Shown piece after piece: positions 8,391 through 20,600 of a DNA stretch of 39,565 bases. The notes under the pieces were generated by a model. The model was not told the DNA's origin, did not search any database, and was given only the letters and a program-made list of their open reading frames with translations. Source of the stretch: Pseudomonadota bacterium (lineage in GTDB: Bacteria; Pseudomonadota; Gammaproteobacteria; GCA-001735895); contig JADFJT010000014.1 in assembly GCA_022566015.1 (NCBI GenBank), positions 1-39,565 on the forward strand, given 5' to 3'. Every line of letters starts with the position of its first letter. Positions within the stretch are counted from its first letter, which is position 1. Both the position numbers and the translations under genes were made by a program.

Positions 8391-9481
8391 AACGTCGCTC
8401 CCGCGAGAATACCCATCCCCAGGCGTTCGGTTGCATCGATTTTCGCCTGCGCTCGTGCGCGAACCGACGTCGCGATTAATTCATCTCGATTTTGTTGAAA
8501 GTAAAGTAGCAACAGTGCCAGGGACTCGGCCCCGAGTTTGTCTTCAGTCAGGATACGGGCGGCCTGTTTTTGTTCTAAAAAGCGCGCATTATGGTATTGA
8601 TGATTATCTACCGCGTAGGGAAACGGGATCAGAATCGATGCAATACCGACAGCACTCAATTCGGCAATAGTGAGCGCACCTGCCCGACAAACCACCAAAT
8701 CTGCCCACGCGTAAGCACTACGCATATCGTCTATAAATTCGACTATCTCGGCCTCCACCCTGGCCTCACGATACCAGGCTTCACAGGCCTGCAAGTGGTC
8801 CTGCCCACACTGGTGTTTTATACCAGGGCGTTGATCCGCATCGATTTGTGCAATCGCAAGTGGCAACTCCCTGTTTAGCCGCGCCGCCCCAAGGCTACCG
8901 CCGATGACCAGCAATTTCATCGGCTCACCGGCGTGCGACGCCAGCCTGATTTCGGGGGCTGGCAAATCGGTTAGCTCTGAGCGTACCGGATTGCCGATAA
9001 ATTCACTGCGGGGTATATTTTTCGTAGCTTCTGGAAACCCAAAATAACTGCGCCTTGCAAAACGACTAAGCAACCGGTTAGTCAATCCAATAACCGCATT
9101 TTGCTCGTGTAGAAAAAGCGGAATTTTGAGAATCGAGGCCATTAAACCACCGGGGCCAGTAACATATCCCCCCATGCCCAATACCGCTTTTGGACGCAGT
9201 CGTCGCAGCATGAAAAAAGCCTGCCAGCAGGCTCGAATCAGTTTGAACGGAGCCATAACCAGTGCAACCGCCCCCTTGCCGCGTAAACCCTGAATACTGA
9301 GCCATTCGATTGTAAAATTGGCCGCTGGCACGACACGCGCCTCGATACCGGCACGCGTTCCAATCCATACAACGGTTTCCCCGCTGGCGCGCAAATACTC
9401 GGCCACTGCCAGCGCAGGAAACACGTGACCACCGGTACCACCGGCCATGATTACGATAGGCTTGTTGGTCGACTGCGTCAT
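8381..9481 (-). CDS. murG: UDP-GlcNAc transferase MurG
   Basis: [34 protein letters not shown]. Confidence 0.98.
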   Translation of the reverse strand: MTQSTNKPIVIMAGGTGGHVFPALAVAEYLRASGETVVWIGTRAGIEARVVPAANFTIEWLSIQGLRGKGAVALVMAPFKLIRACWQAFFMLRRLRPKAVLGMGGYVTGPGGLMASILKIPLFLHEQNAVIGLTNRLLSRFARRSYFGFPEATKNIPRSEFIGNPVRSELTDLPAPEIRLASHAGEPMKLLVIGGSLGAARLNRELPLAIAQIDADQRPGIKHQCGQDHLQACEAWYREARVEAEIVEFIDDMRSAYAWADLVVCRAGALTIAELSAVGIASILIPFPYAVDNHQYHNARFLEQKQAARILTEDKLGAESLALLLLYFQQNRDELIATSVRARAQAKIDATERLGMGILAGATLCP

Positions 9482-10713
9482 GCTGATATACGCCGATTAG
9501 CATGTCGAAAAGATAAACGCCGGTCTTTAACAATCGGTATATCTCGTTTGAACTGGTATTCTCGAAACACTCGCAGCACCAGCCCGATGGCTAGCGACAT
9601 GCTCAAAATACTATTGCCACCATAACTGACAAACGGCAATGTCATCCCTTTGGTCGGCAATGCGCCCAAATTGACCCCGATGTTAAATACTGCCTGCAGC
9701 GTTATTAATAGTCCAACACCGTAAGCCAGATAAGCGCCAAACGCCTGCTGGTTCAGTAATGCCATTTTACCAATTGCAAAACAACGCAGACCGAGTAAAG
9801 CGTATAACACGATCAGAAACACTGTGCCTGCCAGGCCAAATTCTTCTGCGTAAATGGCAAACAGAAAATCGGTATGTGCTTCGGGTAAATAAAATAATTT
9901 TTGAATACTGCCGCCGAGACCGGTACCAAACCAGCCTCCGCTGCCTATCGCAATTAACGACTGTGTCAACTGAAATCCGCTGTTAAATGGATCGGCCCAG
10001 GGATCGATAAATGAGGTAATACGTGAGAGGCGATAGGGTGAAGAAACAGCCAATAAACCCATGATGCAAAGGGTTCCAGTCAGAAAAACAGCAAACTGCC
10101 CGAAACGCACGCCACCAAGAAACATCAGCCCCAGCCCGGTTAGCAGTAGTATTGCGGCTGCGCCGAAGTCTGGTTCGAGTATCATCAAGCCGCTGGCAAA
10201 AGCCATAATCAACATTGGCTTAACGAAACCCATGGTATTGGTTTGTATCTCTTGTGAGCGACGGATCAAATAGCCGCTAAGGTAAATGATTAAAAACAGT
10301 TTTGCCACTTCCGATATCTGGAATGTAAACACGCCAAAATTCAACCAACGCGTACTACCGTTAACCGTGTGACCAACCCCTGGAATTAACACACCGGCAA
10401 GCAGTATGATCGAACCCAGCATCAGCAACATGCCGTTTTTATTCCAGAATTCGAGAGGAATCCTGTAGGTGATCCAAACCAGAGCCAGGCTCAACACAAT
10501 GCGAAGGAACTGCCGTTTGGCATAGTAAAATGGATCGCCAGTCTGCTGGTCGGCAATACCAATCGATGCCGAGAACACCATAATCAGGCCAATTAAAATT
10601 AATATCAGGTATATCAACAGGATACTGCAATCGATACTGGGTGGCAGCTTAAAGCTGGGTGCCACTGGCTGCAAACCACCTCGTATCGCCTGATCAGTGC
10701 GGTAGCTAGACAC
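9478..10713 (-). CDS. ftsW: Lipid II polymerase / cell division protein FtsW
   Basis: SEDS family (GVGHTVNGSTRWL, LPTKGMTLPFVSYGGNS). Likely GTG start at 10713 overlapping the murD stop; the ORF-track start at 10833 lies inside murD. Confidence 0.93.
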   Translation of the reverse strand: MSSYRTDQAIRGGLQPVAPSFKLPPSIDCSILLIYLILILIGLIMVFSASIGIADQQTGDPFYYAKRQFLRIVLSLALVWITYRIPLEFWNKNGMLLMLGSIILLAGVLIPGVGHTVNGSTRWLNFGVFTFQISEVAKLFLIIYLSGYLIRRSQEIQTNTMGFVKPMLIMAFASGLMILEPDFGAAAILLLTGLGLMFLGGVRFGQFAVFLTGTLCIMGLLAVSSPYRLSRITSFIDPWADPFNSGFQLTQSLIAIGSGGWFGTGLGGSIQKLFYLPEAHTDFLFAIYAEEFGLAGTVFLIVLYALLGLRCFAIGKMALLNQQAFGAYLAYGVGLLITLQAVFNIGVNLGALPTKGMTLPFVSYGGNSILSMSLAIGLVLRVFREYQFKRDIPIVKDRRLSFRHANRRISA

Positions 10714-12052
10714 CGAGTAAGCCTCGTACCTGTCGCATGAAGTCGTCACCCCTGGCTTCAAATTTTTCATACATATCGAAGCTGGCGCAGGCCGGGGCGA
10801 GTAATACACAATCGCCACGCTCGGCCTGTCCATAGGCCCTGGCGACCGCGCATTTCATGCTGTCGACGCGTTCGATTCGGGTGGCCCCGCTCCAGGCCTG
10901 CTCGATAAGATCCGCATCTACGCCCATTAACAGAACAAGCTTCACGCGTTGTTTGAGAACCGCGTAAAGTGCACTCATATCGGCCTTCTTGGACTGTCCT
11001 CCCGCTATCAAAATAACCGGTCGGTCGCGACCTTCGATAGAAGCTTTTGCGGCACCCACATTGGTCGCCTTGGAATCGTTAATCCACTCGACACCGTCAA
11101 CCTCGGCTACCCACTGAGCACGGTGAGGAATACCCGAAAATAGTTTCATCGCTTCGATAATTGCAGGCTTCGAGATTCCCGCCTGATGCGCGAGCGCCAT
11201 CGCGGCCAGACAATTGGCCCAGTTATGTCGGCCCGAGATTTTTAATTCATTCACATTGAGCCAGGTATCAGTCCGATGCGCGAGCCAGATACCATCGTCG
11301 TGGACAAGGCCAAAATCCGCATTGACAGCGGGATTCAGGCTAAAGCTAATATCACCGTCGCCATGTCGGGTAGTTTCATCGTCGCTGTTACTGACGCAAG
11401 CCATTGCACCCTGGTAAATTTTTAGCTTGGCCTGTATATAGTCGGTGTAGCTTTGATATCGATCCAGGTGATCCTCTGATACATTGAGTACCGTAGCAAC
11501 CACAGGCTTGAGCGAGTGGGTGGTTTCTAGTTGATAACTGGACAATTCGAGTACGTACCAATCGACAGACGTCTGTAATAAATCCAGCGCAGGCGTTCCG
11601 ATATTGCCACCGACACCGACGCGCTTACCATCGCACTCGATCATGTTACCGAGTAGCCTGGTCACTGTACTTTTGCCGTTCGACCCGGTAATTGCCACTA
11701 CCGGTTTTTCGGCTGCCTGCGCGAATAGTTCGATATCGCCGATGATAGACTTGCCCATTTCGGCTGCCTGCCTGATCTGCGACTGGTGGATCGACAATCC
11801 AGGACTCACTACCAGGGCGTCGGCCCATTCGACCAATTCGGCATCCAGCACCTGCCTTTTGATCTCTGCCTCTGGAAACCGACTTTTTAGCTGTTGTAAG
11901 TAAGGTGGTACATCTCGGTTATCCTGCACCTTGCAGTGGTAGCCATGCCTGAGTAAATAGCTTGCCACCGAGAATCCGGTAAGACCCAGCCCCACGACCA
12001 GATAATTCAGGTCTTCGTGTTGGAGCTGCTGCTTATCCATTGATAACATCAC
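10706..12052 (-). CDS. murD: UDP-N-acetylmuramoylalanine--D-glutamate ligase
   Basis: [36 protein letters not shown] motifs. Confidence 0.97.
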   Translation of the reverse strand: MMLSMDKQQLQHEDLNYLVVGLGLTGFSVASYLLRHGYHCKVQDNRDVPPYLQQLKSRFPEAEIKRQVLDAELVEWADALVVSPGLSIHQSQIRQAAEMGKSIIGDIELFAQAAEKPVVAITGSNGKSTVTRLLGNMIECDGKRVGVGGNIGTPALDLLQTSVDWYVLELSSYQLETTHSLKPVVATVLNVSEDHLDRYQSYTDYIQAKLKIYQGAMACVSNSDDETTRHGDGDISFSLNPAVNADFGLVHDDGIWLAHRTDTWLNVNELKISGRHNWANCLAAMALAHQAGISKPAIIEAMKLFSGIPHRAQWVAEVDGVEWINDSKATNVGAAKASIEGRDRPVILIAGGQSKKADMSALYAVLKQRVKLVLLMGVDADLIEQAWSGATRIERVDSMKCAVARAYGQAERGDCVLLAPACASFDMYEKFEARGDDFMRQVRGLLGV

Positions 12053-13131
12053 CGAATCTTCAAACTCGCGAGACCGATCAATACCAGTACTACGGTAATG
12101 ATCCAGAAACGTACGATGATTCTCGGTTCCGGCCAGCCCTTTAGCTCAAAATGATGGTGCAGTGGGGCCATACGGAATATTCGTCTTCCGGTTAACTTAA
12201 ACGACACAACCTGCAAAACGACCGAAATTGTCTCTACCACGAATATCCCACCCATGATAAACAACACCAGTTCCTGGCGTACGATCACCGCGATGACACC
12301 GAGCGCGGCTCCGAGTGCCAGCGCACCGACATCACCCATGAAAATCTGCGCCGGGTACGTGTTAAACCATAAAAATCCGAGACCAGCACCTACTATGGCA
12401 CCGCAAAATACAACAATTTCACCGACTCCAGGCACGTAAGGAATTCCAAGATAGCTGGAGAAATTAAAATTACCGGTGAGATAAGCGAATACGCCCAGTG
12501 CACCGCCGACTAGTACCGTGGGCAAGATAGCCAAACCATCAAGACCATCGGTCAGGTTCACCGCATTACTGCTACCGACTATGACAAAATAAGTTAACAC
12601 CACGTACATCCAGCCAAGGTCGAGCAGGATATCCTTTACAAATGGTACGATGAGCTGTGTTTCAATCGGATATTGTGCGGTGTAAAACAGTACCAGAGCC
12701 GCACTCAGTGCAATGACTGATTGCCAGAAAATCTTCACCCTTGCGGGCATTCCTTTCGAATTACCGTGAACAATTTTCTTATAATCGTCGACCCAGCCAA
12801 TGATTCCAAATCCGATCGTTACGTACAGGACTATCCATACAAATCGTGAAGATAAATCGCTCCACAGGAGCGTGCTAACGACTATAGCGACCAGAATCAG
12901 CGCACCACCCATAGTCGGTGTGCCGGCCTTGGAGAAATGGCTTTCGGGCCCATCCTCGCGTACACGCTGCCCAATATTGTAACTGTTGAGATAACGGATT
13001 AGATAGGGACCAACGATTAGCGATATCACCAGTGCGGTAAGTACCCCGAGTATCGAGCGCAGTGTCAGGTACTGGAATACATTGAATCCACTATGGAACT
13101 CTGAGAGATATTGCGACAGGCTATACAGCAT
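12049..13131 (-). CDS. mraY: Phospho-MurNAc-pentapeptide transferase
   Basis: [25 protein letters not shown]..., [24 protein letters not shown]; start chosen at the Met at 13131. Confidence 0.97.
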   Translation of the reverse strand: MLYSLSQYLSEFHSGFNVFQYLTLRSILGVLTALVISLIVGPYLIRYLNSYNIGQRVREDGPESHFSKAGTPTMGGALILVAIVVSTLLWSDLSSRFVWIVLYVTIGFGIIGWVDDYKKIVHGNSKGMPARVKIFWQSVIALSAALVLFYTAQYPIETQLIVPFVKDILLDLGWMYVVLTYFVIVGSSNAVNLTDGLDGLAILPTVLVGGALGVFAYLTGNFNFSSYLGIPYVPGVGEIVVFCGAIVGAGLGFLWFNTYPAQIFMGDVGALALGAALGVIAVIVRQELVLFIMGGIFVVETISVVLQVVSFKLTGRRIFRMAPLHHHFELKGWPEPRIIVRFWIITVVLVLIGLASLKIR

Positions 13132-14509
13132 GGTTAATACCCTCACCTTTTTCTTCATCGGCTATTTTGTGATTGACCAGGGCCCCGACCAGGTTCTCCA
13201 TCGCGGCACTACGTGAACCCTTGACCAGCAATATTACGCCCCGGTGGATTTGCCTAAGAATGCTATCCGCCATATCGCTAATTTGCTCGAAGCAATAACC
13301 TGAATCGCCAAATTCCTGACTCGCTAAACAGCTCATCGGGCCCACTCCAAACAACTTTTCAACCCCGAATTTTTTGGCGGTCTGGGCCGCTTGCCGATGC
13401 AATTTCTCGGTGTCGGCACCTAGCTCACCCATGTCGCCAAGCGCCAGCCAGGCATGTCCTTTTTGTGCACAAAGCACCTTGATCCCCGCTTCCAGCGAAT
13501 CAGGATTAGCATTGTAAGTATCGTCGATCACTCGACTATGCTGCGGTCCCTGCAGCATTTGCAGCCGTCCCTTGACGCCGGAAAAACCGCTCAGGTTTTT
13601 CATCGCGATCTGAAATTCAACACCGGCCACCACAGCTATGGTAACTGCAGCCAGCGCATTCCTGGCGTTATGCTCCCCCAATACGCCGAGCTTCGATTCG
13701 TGCTTTTTATCGTGATAACGAGCAATCAGGGACAGGCCCTCCAGGGTCGCTGCCCAACTGCCACGAATGTCAGCATCACCGTCCAGTGCGCAGCTTATTT
13801 TGTGCTCGGCAGCACATATCGAGGTCCAGTACTGACTCGCCGATTCGTCAAAATTAAAAATTGCGTGGTGATGCGACTGGCAATATGCGTAAAGCTCTCC
13901 TTTTGCCTCAGTCACGCCCTGCAATGACCCGAATCCGGCCAAATGAGAGGTCGCTGCATTATTAACGTAAACGATATCTGGGTCGGCTATTTGCGCCAGA
14001 CTGGCAATTTCTCCTGCATGATTGGCTCCCAGTTCGACAATCGCGTAGCGATCATCCACGCTCAATTCCAGCAGGGTCAACGGCAGGCCGATATCATTGT
14101 TGAAATTACCCTGGGTCGCGTGCGTGGGTGCCTGTTTACTCAGTATCCTGTGCAGCATTTCCTTTACCGTGGTTTTTCCGTTACTACCCGTGAGTGCGAT
14201 TACCCTGGCCCGACAGGCATGACGCCAGTGATTTGCGAGCTGCGCCATCGCCAACCTGCAATCGGTAACCCGTAATTGCGGAATTTCACAATCGATTTCC
14301 TTCTCCACCAATGCGGCTACCGCTCCATTTTTGAAGGCACTGTGAACATAATCATGCCCATCCAGGCGATCACCTCGGATGGCTATAAACAGCCGGTCCG
14401 CGCAATCCTTGCGGCTATCGATAACTACACCCCTAAACAGCGCTTCTGGTGGCCTATGGTCAGGGTCACCCACTAATTCGTTTAGTTTTAACAGGTTCAT
14501 TTCGATCAT
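13121..14509 (-). CDS. murF: UDP-MurNAc-tripeptide--D-Ala-D-Ala ligase
   Basis: [39 protein letters not shown]. Confidence 0.97.
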   Translation of the reverse strand: MIEMNLLKLNELVGDPDHRPPEALFRGVVIDSRKDCADRLFIAIRGDRLDGHDYVHSAFKNGAVAALVEKEIDCEIPQLRVTDCRLAMAQLANHWRHACRARVIALTGSNGKTTVKEMLHRILSKQAPTHATQGNFNNDIGLPLTLLELSVDDRYAIVELGANHAGEIASLAQIADPDIVYVNNAATSHLAGFGSLQGVTEAKGELYAYCQSHHHAIFNFDESASQYWTSICAAEHKISCALDGDADIRGSWAATLEGLSLIARYHDKKHESKLGVLGEHNARNALAAVTIAVVAGVEFQIAMKNLSGFSGVKGRLQMLQGPQHSRVIDDTYNANPDSLEAGIKVLCAQKGHAWLALGDMGELGADTEKLHRQAAQTAKKFGVEKLFGVGPMSCLASQEFGDSGYCFEQISDMADSILRQIHRGVILLVKGSRSAAMENLVGALVNHKIADEEKGEGINHAV

Positions 14510-16032
14510 GTCGATGCCTGTATGATGCGTTGCACCACGTGTCGATCGCTAAACGGAATGCGATCGCGTCCGATAATTTGTTCCTGTTCGTGACCTTTTC
14601 CGGCAATCACCACCAGATCGTCAGCGCTGGCCTCGGACAGCGCGTATTCGATAGCTGCCTGTCGATTGTGCACCACACAGACACTCTCAGGGTGGCGCAT
14701 GCCTTTAAGAATTTGATCGACTATTTCTTCCGGGGATTCGGTACGCGGGTTGTCGTCGGTAATAATCACTCGATCTGCGAGCTCTTCGACCGCGCTCCCC
14801 ATGCCTGCTCGCTTGCCCTGATCGCGATCACCACCGCAACCAAAAATGCACCAAAGCTGGCCGCTGGTGTATTCACGGCAAGTGCTTAAACAGGCTCGCA
14901 AGGCCTGTTCGGTATGCGCAAAATCCACCACCACCGTGGCGAGATTACTGGAACCTTTAAATTTTTCCATTCGCCCCGGGATTGGTTGCAAACCACTTAT
15001 CGCCGCTTGAATGTGATCGTGATCGAATCCAAGCGCAATCAGACTGGAAATACAGGCGAGCGTATTCTCAATATTAAACCGCCCCATCAACGAGGTACTC
15101 GCCCGAACCTCCCCTCGCGGTGTTGCTACGCGCATGTCGAGGCCCTGGTCGGTCACTTCACTACTCAATAGCCTGACCTCTACATCGGCAGGCGTGGTCG
15201 AAGTCACCGATGAGTAACGCACCGATGCCTCGGACTGGAATTCCTGACTCAGGCTGCGGCCTAATTCATCGTCGATATTCAATACCCGGGATGATAAATC
15301 GAACTCACGGAAAAGCTTTGCCTTGGTGTCGGCGTATTGTTCTTGGGTTCCATGATAATCGAGGTGATCACGCCCCAGGTTGGTCAGTACTGCAATATCA
15401 AACTGGCAGCCGTTGACACGGAACTGGGCGAGCGCATGCGAGGATACTTCCATGACCACGTATTCGCATTGCTGCTGATAGAATTCGTGCAGCCAGGACT
15501 GCAGCGTTACCGCATCGGGCGTGGTGAGTAAGGTTGGCTGCAACTGGTTGTCGAGTCCATAGCCGAGCGTACCGATACTAGCAACTTTTTTACCTATTTT
15601 TCCCAGTGCCTGGGTGAGCAAGTGAGTGACGCTGGATTTTCCGTCGGTTCCGGTAACGCCGATAATCTTTAGTTTTTTACCGGGTTCGTCGTAAAAGCGA
15701 CTGACGATCTCTCCATTGATCTGGCTTAAGCTTCCTATCGGTATCCAGTGGGTCTGGATTTGCTTACTTAATAGTGGGATACGCTGATCGCAATACTCAT
15801 CCTGCGCGTCGTACATGACCGCGACCGCTCCTGCTTTGATCGCGTCGATAGAAAAATCAATACCATGGGTTAAGATACCCTGCATCGCGATAAACAATGA
15901 ACCTTTGCGCACTCTCTGACTATTACTGACAATATCGACAATTTCGATTTCGGGGATGGTTTCACTAGTTTCAAAATCACGCAGCAACTCGACCAGCGAT
16001 TTACCTGAACACTGGGCTTTGCGGGTCATCAC
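14506..16032 (-). CDS. murE: UDP-MurNAc-L-Ala-D-Glu--2,6-diaminopimelate ligase
   Basis: GVTGTDGKSSVTHL, DNPRTESPEEI, GKGHEQEQ. Confidence 0.97.
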   Translation of the reverse strand: MMTRKAQCSGKSLVELLRDFETSETIPEIEIVDIVSNSQRVRKGSLFIAMQGILTHGIDFSIDAIKAGAVAVMYDAQDEYCDQRIPLLSKQIQTHWIPIGSLSQINGEIVSRFYDEPGKKLKIIGVTGTDGKSSVTHLLTQALGKIGKKVASIGTLGYGLDNQLQPTLLTTPDAVTLQSWLHEFYQQQCEYVVMEVSSHALAQFRVNGCQFDIAVLTNLGRDHLDYHGTQEQYADTKAKLFREFDLSSRVLNIDDELGRSLSQEFQSEASVRYSSVTSTTPADVEVRLLSSEVTDQGLDMRVATPRGEVRASTSLMGRFNIENTLACISSLIALGFDHDHIQAAISGLQPIPGRMEKFKGSSNLATVVVDFAHTEQALRACLSTCREYTSGQLWCIFGCGGDRDQGKRAGMGSAVEELADRVIITDDNPRTESPEEIVDQILKGMRHPESVCVVHNRQAAIEYALSEASADDLVVIAGKGHEQEQIIGRDRIPFSDRHVVQRIIQAST

Positions 16033-17771
16033 GCCCCCTGCTCCGTGTCTGTAATGCCGGCCTGCAGAGCCGGTAAGTCATCGGGCGCTATATCCAGAAT
16101 TCGCAGCGCGTTCGACATCACTTCCTGAAAAACCGGCGCTGCCACCTTGCCGCCGTAATATCCGTTTTGTGTCGGTTCATCGATCATCACCGCCATCACC
16201 AGCCTTGGATTACTGGCTGGGGCAATTCCGGCAAAAACAGCGATATAGTTGTCTTGCTGATAACCACCGTCGGTGCTCTTTTTAGCGGTGCCGGTCTTCC
16301 CCGCGATACGATACCCCGGTATAGCTGCCCTCGTTGCAGTACCACTGGAACCGACTACCTGTTCTAACATTTCCATCATCATCGCCGCCGTCGATGGTTT
16401 CATCACATGACGCATAATCTGATTTTCAATCGCTTTTTGTGGTTCCTTCTTGATCAGGCTGAGCTCTATTTCCTGTCCGCCATTGGCGATCACCGCATAA
16501 GCCCTGGCCAGTTGCGTTATCGATACCGACAATCCGTAGCCAAACCCCATGGTCGCGTGATCCAGTGTCTGCCAGTCCGAATAGTGGCTGAGGTATCCGG
16601 CCGACTCAGCAGGAAATGAGACCCCTGAAGGTTCACCAAAACCATAGTTCTTAAACGATTGCCACAGGTCTTTGGGCCGCATCGACAGTGCGATACGCGA
16701 CGCACCGACATTGCTCGATTTTCGCAATACGCCGGCGAGATCGAGCTCGCCATAATTTCTGATATCCTTGATCGGATGGCCTTTAACCATGAACCAGCCT
16801 GGTGCTGTATCGATTCGACTTTCGTTATCGAACAGACCTCGATCGATAGCGGCGGCAAGCGTAAAAGGCTTGATTGCCGAACCTGGCTCGAATACATCCG
16901 TTAATGCTCGGTTACGACGTTGCGCTGGATTTTGGTTCTTACGCTGATTTGGGTTATAGGATGGCTGGTTTACCATCGCCAAAATTTCACCGGATCGCAC
17001 ATCCAGCAATACCGCACTGCCGGATTTCGCCGCATGATAATTAATCGCACGTACAAGACTGCGATAAGCGATGTATTGCAGTCGCATGTCGATACTGGAA
17101 GTCAGGTCGTTACCAGAGCGAGCAGGTTTTACCTGTGCAATCTCCTCCACCACCGCACCTTTGCGATTGCGGATGACTCGGCGTTGTCCAGGTTGAGCTT
17201 TTAACCAATCCTGGTAAACCAGCTCCAGACCTTCCTGCCCACGATCATCGATATCGGTATACCCGACTATATGAGATACGACTTCCCCTGCTGGATAGTA
17301 ACGATGGTATTCACGTTGCAAATAGACCCCGTCGACACCCTCTGCTACCTGTTTTGCCAATTCAGGCTCTAAGTGCCGCTTCAGGTAGACAAATTCCTTG
17401 TCGGCCTTTTGTTTGAGCATCGAAATAGTTTCCGGGTAGTCAAGTTTTAACTTTTTAACCACCTGTTTAAGCGCCGATAGATTTCGTAGTATCTCGGCCG
17501 GATTGACCCAAACCGAATCAACGGGTGTGCTGATGGCCAGGGGCGTTCCATATCGATCCGTTATCGTACCCCTGTAGGCCGGGGTTTCTATGGTGCGAAT
17601 TTGTCGTTGCACACCCTGGTTGGATAAAAAATCTTTATCGACAATCTGGATATATAAAGCCCGTCCGATCAGAGCCGACAGCAGCCCCATCAACACTAGG
17701 ATCACGAAATAGTGCCGCAGCGCGTAAAACCTGATCGGGTTCGGGTTAAAACTTTGCTGTGTTTTGCTCAT
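16029..17771 (-). CDS. ftsI: Peptidoglycan D,D-transpeptidase FtsI (PBP3)
   Basis: FEPGSAIKPFT, KSSNVGASRIA, GKTGTAKK motifs. Confidence 0.97.
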   Translation of the reverse strand: MSKTQQSFNPNPIRFYALRHYFVILVLMGLLSALIGRALYIQIVDKDFLSNQGVQRQIRTIETPAYRGTITDRYGTPLAISTPVDSVWVNPAEILRNLSALKQVVKKLKLDYPETISMLKQKADKEFVYLKRHLEPELAKQVAEGVDGVYLQREYHRYYPAGEVVSHIVGYTDIDDRGQEGLELVYQDWLKAQPGQRRVIRNRKGAVVEEIAQVKPARSGNDLTSSIDMRLQYIAYRSLVRAINYHAAKSGSAVLLDVRSGEILAMVNQPSYNPNQRKNQNPAQRRNRALTDVFEPGSAIKPFTLAAAIDRGLFDNESRIDTAPGWFMVKGHPIKDIRNYGELDLAGVLRKSSNVGASRIALSMRPKDLWQSFKNYGFGEPSGVSFPAESAGYLSHYSDWQTLDHATMGFGYGLSVSITQLARAYAVIANGGQEIELSLIKKEPQKAIENQIMRHVMKPSTAAMMMEMLEQVVGSSGTATRAAIPGYRIAGKTGTAKKSTDGGYQQDNYIAVFAGIAPASNPRLVMAVMIDEPTQNGYYGGKVAAPVFQEVMSNALRILDIAPDDLPALQAGITDTEQGA

Positions 17772-18031
17772 GGTAATAGCACGACTTGCACATTATCGGG
17801 CAGTAGCATTTTGAGTGCCTTGCGCGCTTTTGATTCCACATTACTATGGGTTGCGAGCGTACTATTTTGCAGCTGCAATCGCCCCCACTGGATAACCTGC
17901 TGATCCTGCAATTTCTGAACAGTTCTGAGTTCGGCAAACAATATGCGGCTTTCATGTTTAACGTAAACCACGGTCAGTGCACTGCTGACAACCATCGCTA
18001 CCAGCAGCGTTAACCAGTAGATTCTGGCCAT
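17768..18031 (-). CDS. ftsL: Cell division protein FtsL
   Basis: Short single-TM protein (87 aa) between rsmH and ftsI. Confidence 0.93.
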   Translation of the reverse strand: MARIYWLTLLVAMVVSSALTVVYVKHESRILFAELRTVQKLQDQQVIQWGRLQLQNSTLATHSNVESKARKALKMLLPDNVQVVLLP

Positions 18032-18975
18032 CAGGCAATTCTCTCGGCGATTCGCAGTACCGCGCTTCTAGCCCTCGGATTCAATTCCAGCTCTTTGACC
18101 CCTGCTTTGATCGCTTTGCCTACCAGCTTGAGACGAATAGAAGCTATTAATTCGGAGTCGCGCACAGGCAACCCGCGCGGAATTTTGGGTCTACTGCTGT
18201 GGTTTTTGAAAAATCGTTTTACCAGACGGTCTTCGAGCGAGTGAAAACTGATCACCAGGAGGCGGCCACCAATTTTCAATAAGTCAAACATGGAGTCCAG
18301 GAAATAACCAATGTGGGCCAGCTCCTGATTAATATGAATACGAATAGCCTGAAAACTGCGTGTTGCAGGATGTTTATGGCGTTTACCTTGCGGCACACAC
18401 CCGCGGATCAATTCAGCCAGACTAGCCGTATCATCGATTGCCGTTAGTTGCCGGATTTCGACTATCTTACCTGCGATGCGTCGCGCATAGCGTTCCTCAC
18501 CAAAATCCCAAAGCACTCTGGATATATCCGCCTCGTCCGCTCGCGCTAGCCATTGGGCGGCCGATTCGCCCTGGGTAGGGTCCATCCGCATATCGAGTGG
18601 ACCGTTTTTTTGAAAACTAAATCCTCGCGTCGCGTCGTCCAGTTGGGGTGAAGAAACACCCAGGTCCAGTAACACACCATCGATACTTTGCGTCAAATCC
18701 ATCGTGACCAGCCTTTCGTACAAGTGAGCATAGTCGTCGTGAAAAATCGTTACCCGACTATCTTGACCCATGGATTCTTGCGCCGCCTTGATCGCATCTG
18801 GATCCTTGTCCATCACAATCAGGCGTCCATTTTTATCCAGGCAGCTAAGAATCGACTTTGCATGGCCGCCTCGACCATAGGTGCCATCGACATAAACACC
18901 ACCGGGCTGAACGTTTAATTTCTGCATGACTTCGTCGTGCATTACCGGTGCATGACTGAAGTCTGGTTCGGTCAT
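18031..18975 (-). CDS. rsmH: 16S rRNA m4C1402 methyltransferase RsmH
   Basis: HAPVMHDEV, VDGTYGRGGHAKSIL, FHSLEDRLVKRFF. Confidence 0.98.
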   Translation of the reverse strand: MTEPDFSHAPVMHDEVMQKLNVQPGGVYVDGTYGRGGHAKSILSCLDKNGRLIVMDKDPDAIKAAQESMGQDSRVTIFHDDYAHLYERLVTMDLTQSIDGVLLDLGVSSPQLDDATRGFSFQKNGPLDMRMDPTQGESAAQWLARADEADISRVLWDFGEERYARRIAGKIVEIRQLTAIDDTASLAELIRGCVPQGKRHKHPATRSFQAIRIHINQELAHIGYFLDSMFDLLKIGGRLLVISFHSLEDRLVKRFFKNHSSRPKIPRGLPVRDSELIASIRLKLVGKAIKAGVKELELNPRARSAVLRIAERIA

Positions 18976-19430
18976 AAGGTCAACTCTGCCAGGGCTTCAG
19001 GCAAATCGCCGCCCGTTTTATCGGCCAGCCACTCTTCCATGCGCTGGCCCCAAACGACTTCATCCCATAATTCGAATTTCTTTCCCTGACCGATCAGGAC
19101 CACTTTCTTTCCAAGCTGCGCGTACTCACGAAGCGGGTTAGATAGTAACATTCGACCATTGTTATCGACTTCGACATCGGTCGCGTGACCGATAAGCAGA
19201 CGCTGGATGCGTCGGGCTACCGGGTTAAAGCTGGGTAGGGATTCGATTTTTTCTTCGATACTTTCCCATTCGTTGAGCGGGTATATGAGAAGGCAGGGTT
19301 GTTCGGTATCGATGGTAATAACCAGCTGGCTATCGCATATTTCAACCAGGCGCTCACGGTAACGCGCTGGCAGCACGATTCTGCCTTTCGCATCCAGTGA
19401 TAAATTGGAAACCCCTCGAAATCTTTGCAC
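18972..19430 (-). CDS. mraZ: Transcriptional regulator MraZ
   Basis: FRGVSNLSLDAKGRIVLPARYRERL; 152 aa, first gene of the dcw cluster. Confidence 0.97.
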   Translation of the reverse strand: MQRFRGVSNLSLDAKGRIVLPARYRERLVEICDSQLVITIDTEQPCLLIYPLNEWESIEEKIESLPSFNPVARRIQRLLIGHATDVEVDNNGRMLLSNPLREYAQLGKKVVLIGQGKKFELWDEVVWGQRMEEWLADKTGGDLPEALAELTL

Positions 19431-19437
19431 GCCTCAA

Positions 19438-19472
19438 CCCATAGTTATGCCACTTTGTGACACTTTTACCCA
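19438..19472 (-). promoter_or_regulatory. Candidate MraZ operator
   Basis: Minus strand TGGGTAAAAG TGTCACAAAG TGGCATAACTA TGGG: TGGG-like boxes at 10/10/11-nt spacing upstream of mraZ. Confidence 0.5.
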
Positions 19473-19684
19473 CCAGACGACACAATATTGCTTTTATAGG
19501 GCACAAGTCAAGCACTTTCAGGGTTTTGAATTAGGGTTTTTCCCAATAATGTCAATAACTTAGCGTAAAAATGTCACATAATTCGACATATGTTCAAGTA
19601 AAACGAAGACTTAGCGACGTTACTTAAAGCTATACATTAACTAGTGTTGTTTTTTTGGCGTATTTTTAAGCAATTTGGATAAGG

Positions 19685-20036
<352 letters not shown>

Positions 20037-20221
20037 GACGCAGATGATACCCGAAATTGATTATCGGAGTCGAATGATTAATACGCCCAATCAGAAGCTA
20101 TTTTTGTTGACGCTTTAACGGCTGGAAAACAATATTAAGGCTGGCCTTTCGCGCGCGTATCCGAATAATGCAATCCTGGTCATACCCTATTGCAAGCTTC
20201 GTTGTTGTATGGAGTACTTGC

Positions 20222-20513
20222 TTACACGCCATCCACAATAAATAGTGTGCACTCTGAATTTTTTAGGCGTATAGGTTTTACTGGAGCATATTCGTCTGAA
20301 TCTACGAAGGCCTGTGCGCTTTTGACATCGGGAAATTCTATAATCACAATACTGAGTAGGCGTCCACAATGCATTTTCTCGAACATCGAGTACCCCGCCT
20401 CTGACTCGATAAACACCCCCGAATTTTTCCGCAATCGGCCTGGCAAGATTTTTATATTCTTCATACGCTGCTGGATTTGTGATATTGACATCGACAATAA
20501 GGTACGCGCTCAT
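20222..20513 (-). pseudogene. DUF1330 family protein, frameshifted
   Basis: Frame 1 MSAYLIVDVNITNPAAYEEYKNLARPIAEKFGGVYRVRGGVLDVRENAL... and frame 2 ...LLSIVIIEFPDVKSAQAFVDSDEYAPVKPIRLKNSECTLFIVDGV together form one DUF1330 domain. Confidence 0.8.
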
Positions 20514-20600
20514 AGATTTTCTCCTGGGCTATAAATACAAAAATCCTGGATCAGCGGCCGGAGCAGGTGTAGATTCAGGAGATTCGACTAGATTATCCCG

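Noticed and set aside
3208-18918. Many other plus-strand and alternate-frame ORFs across the dcw cluster
   Set aside because: Overlap conserved overlapping dcw genes; composition typical of antisense frames.
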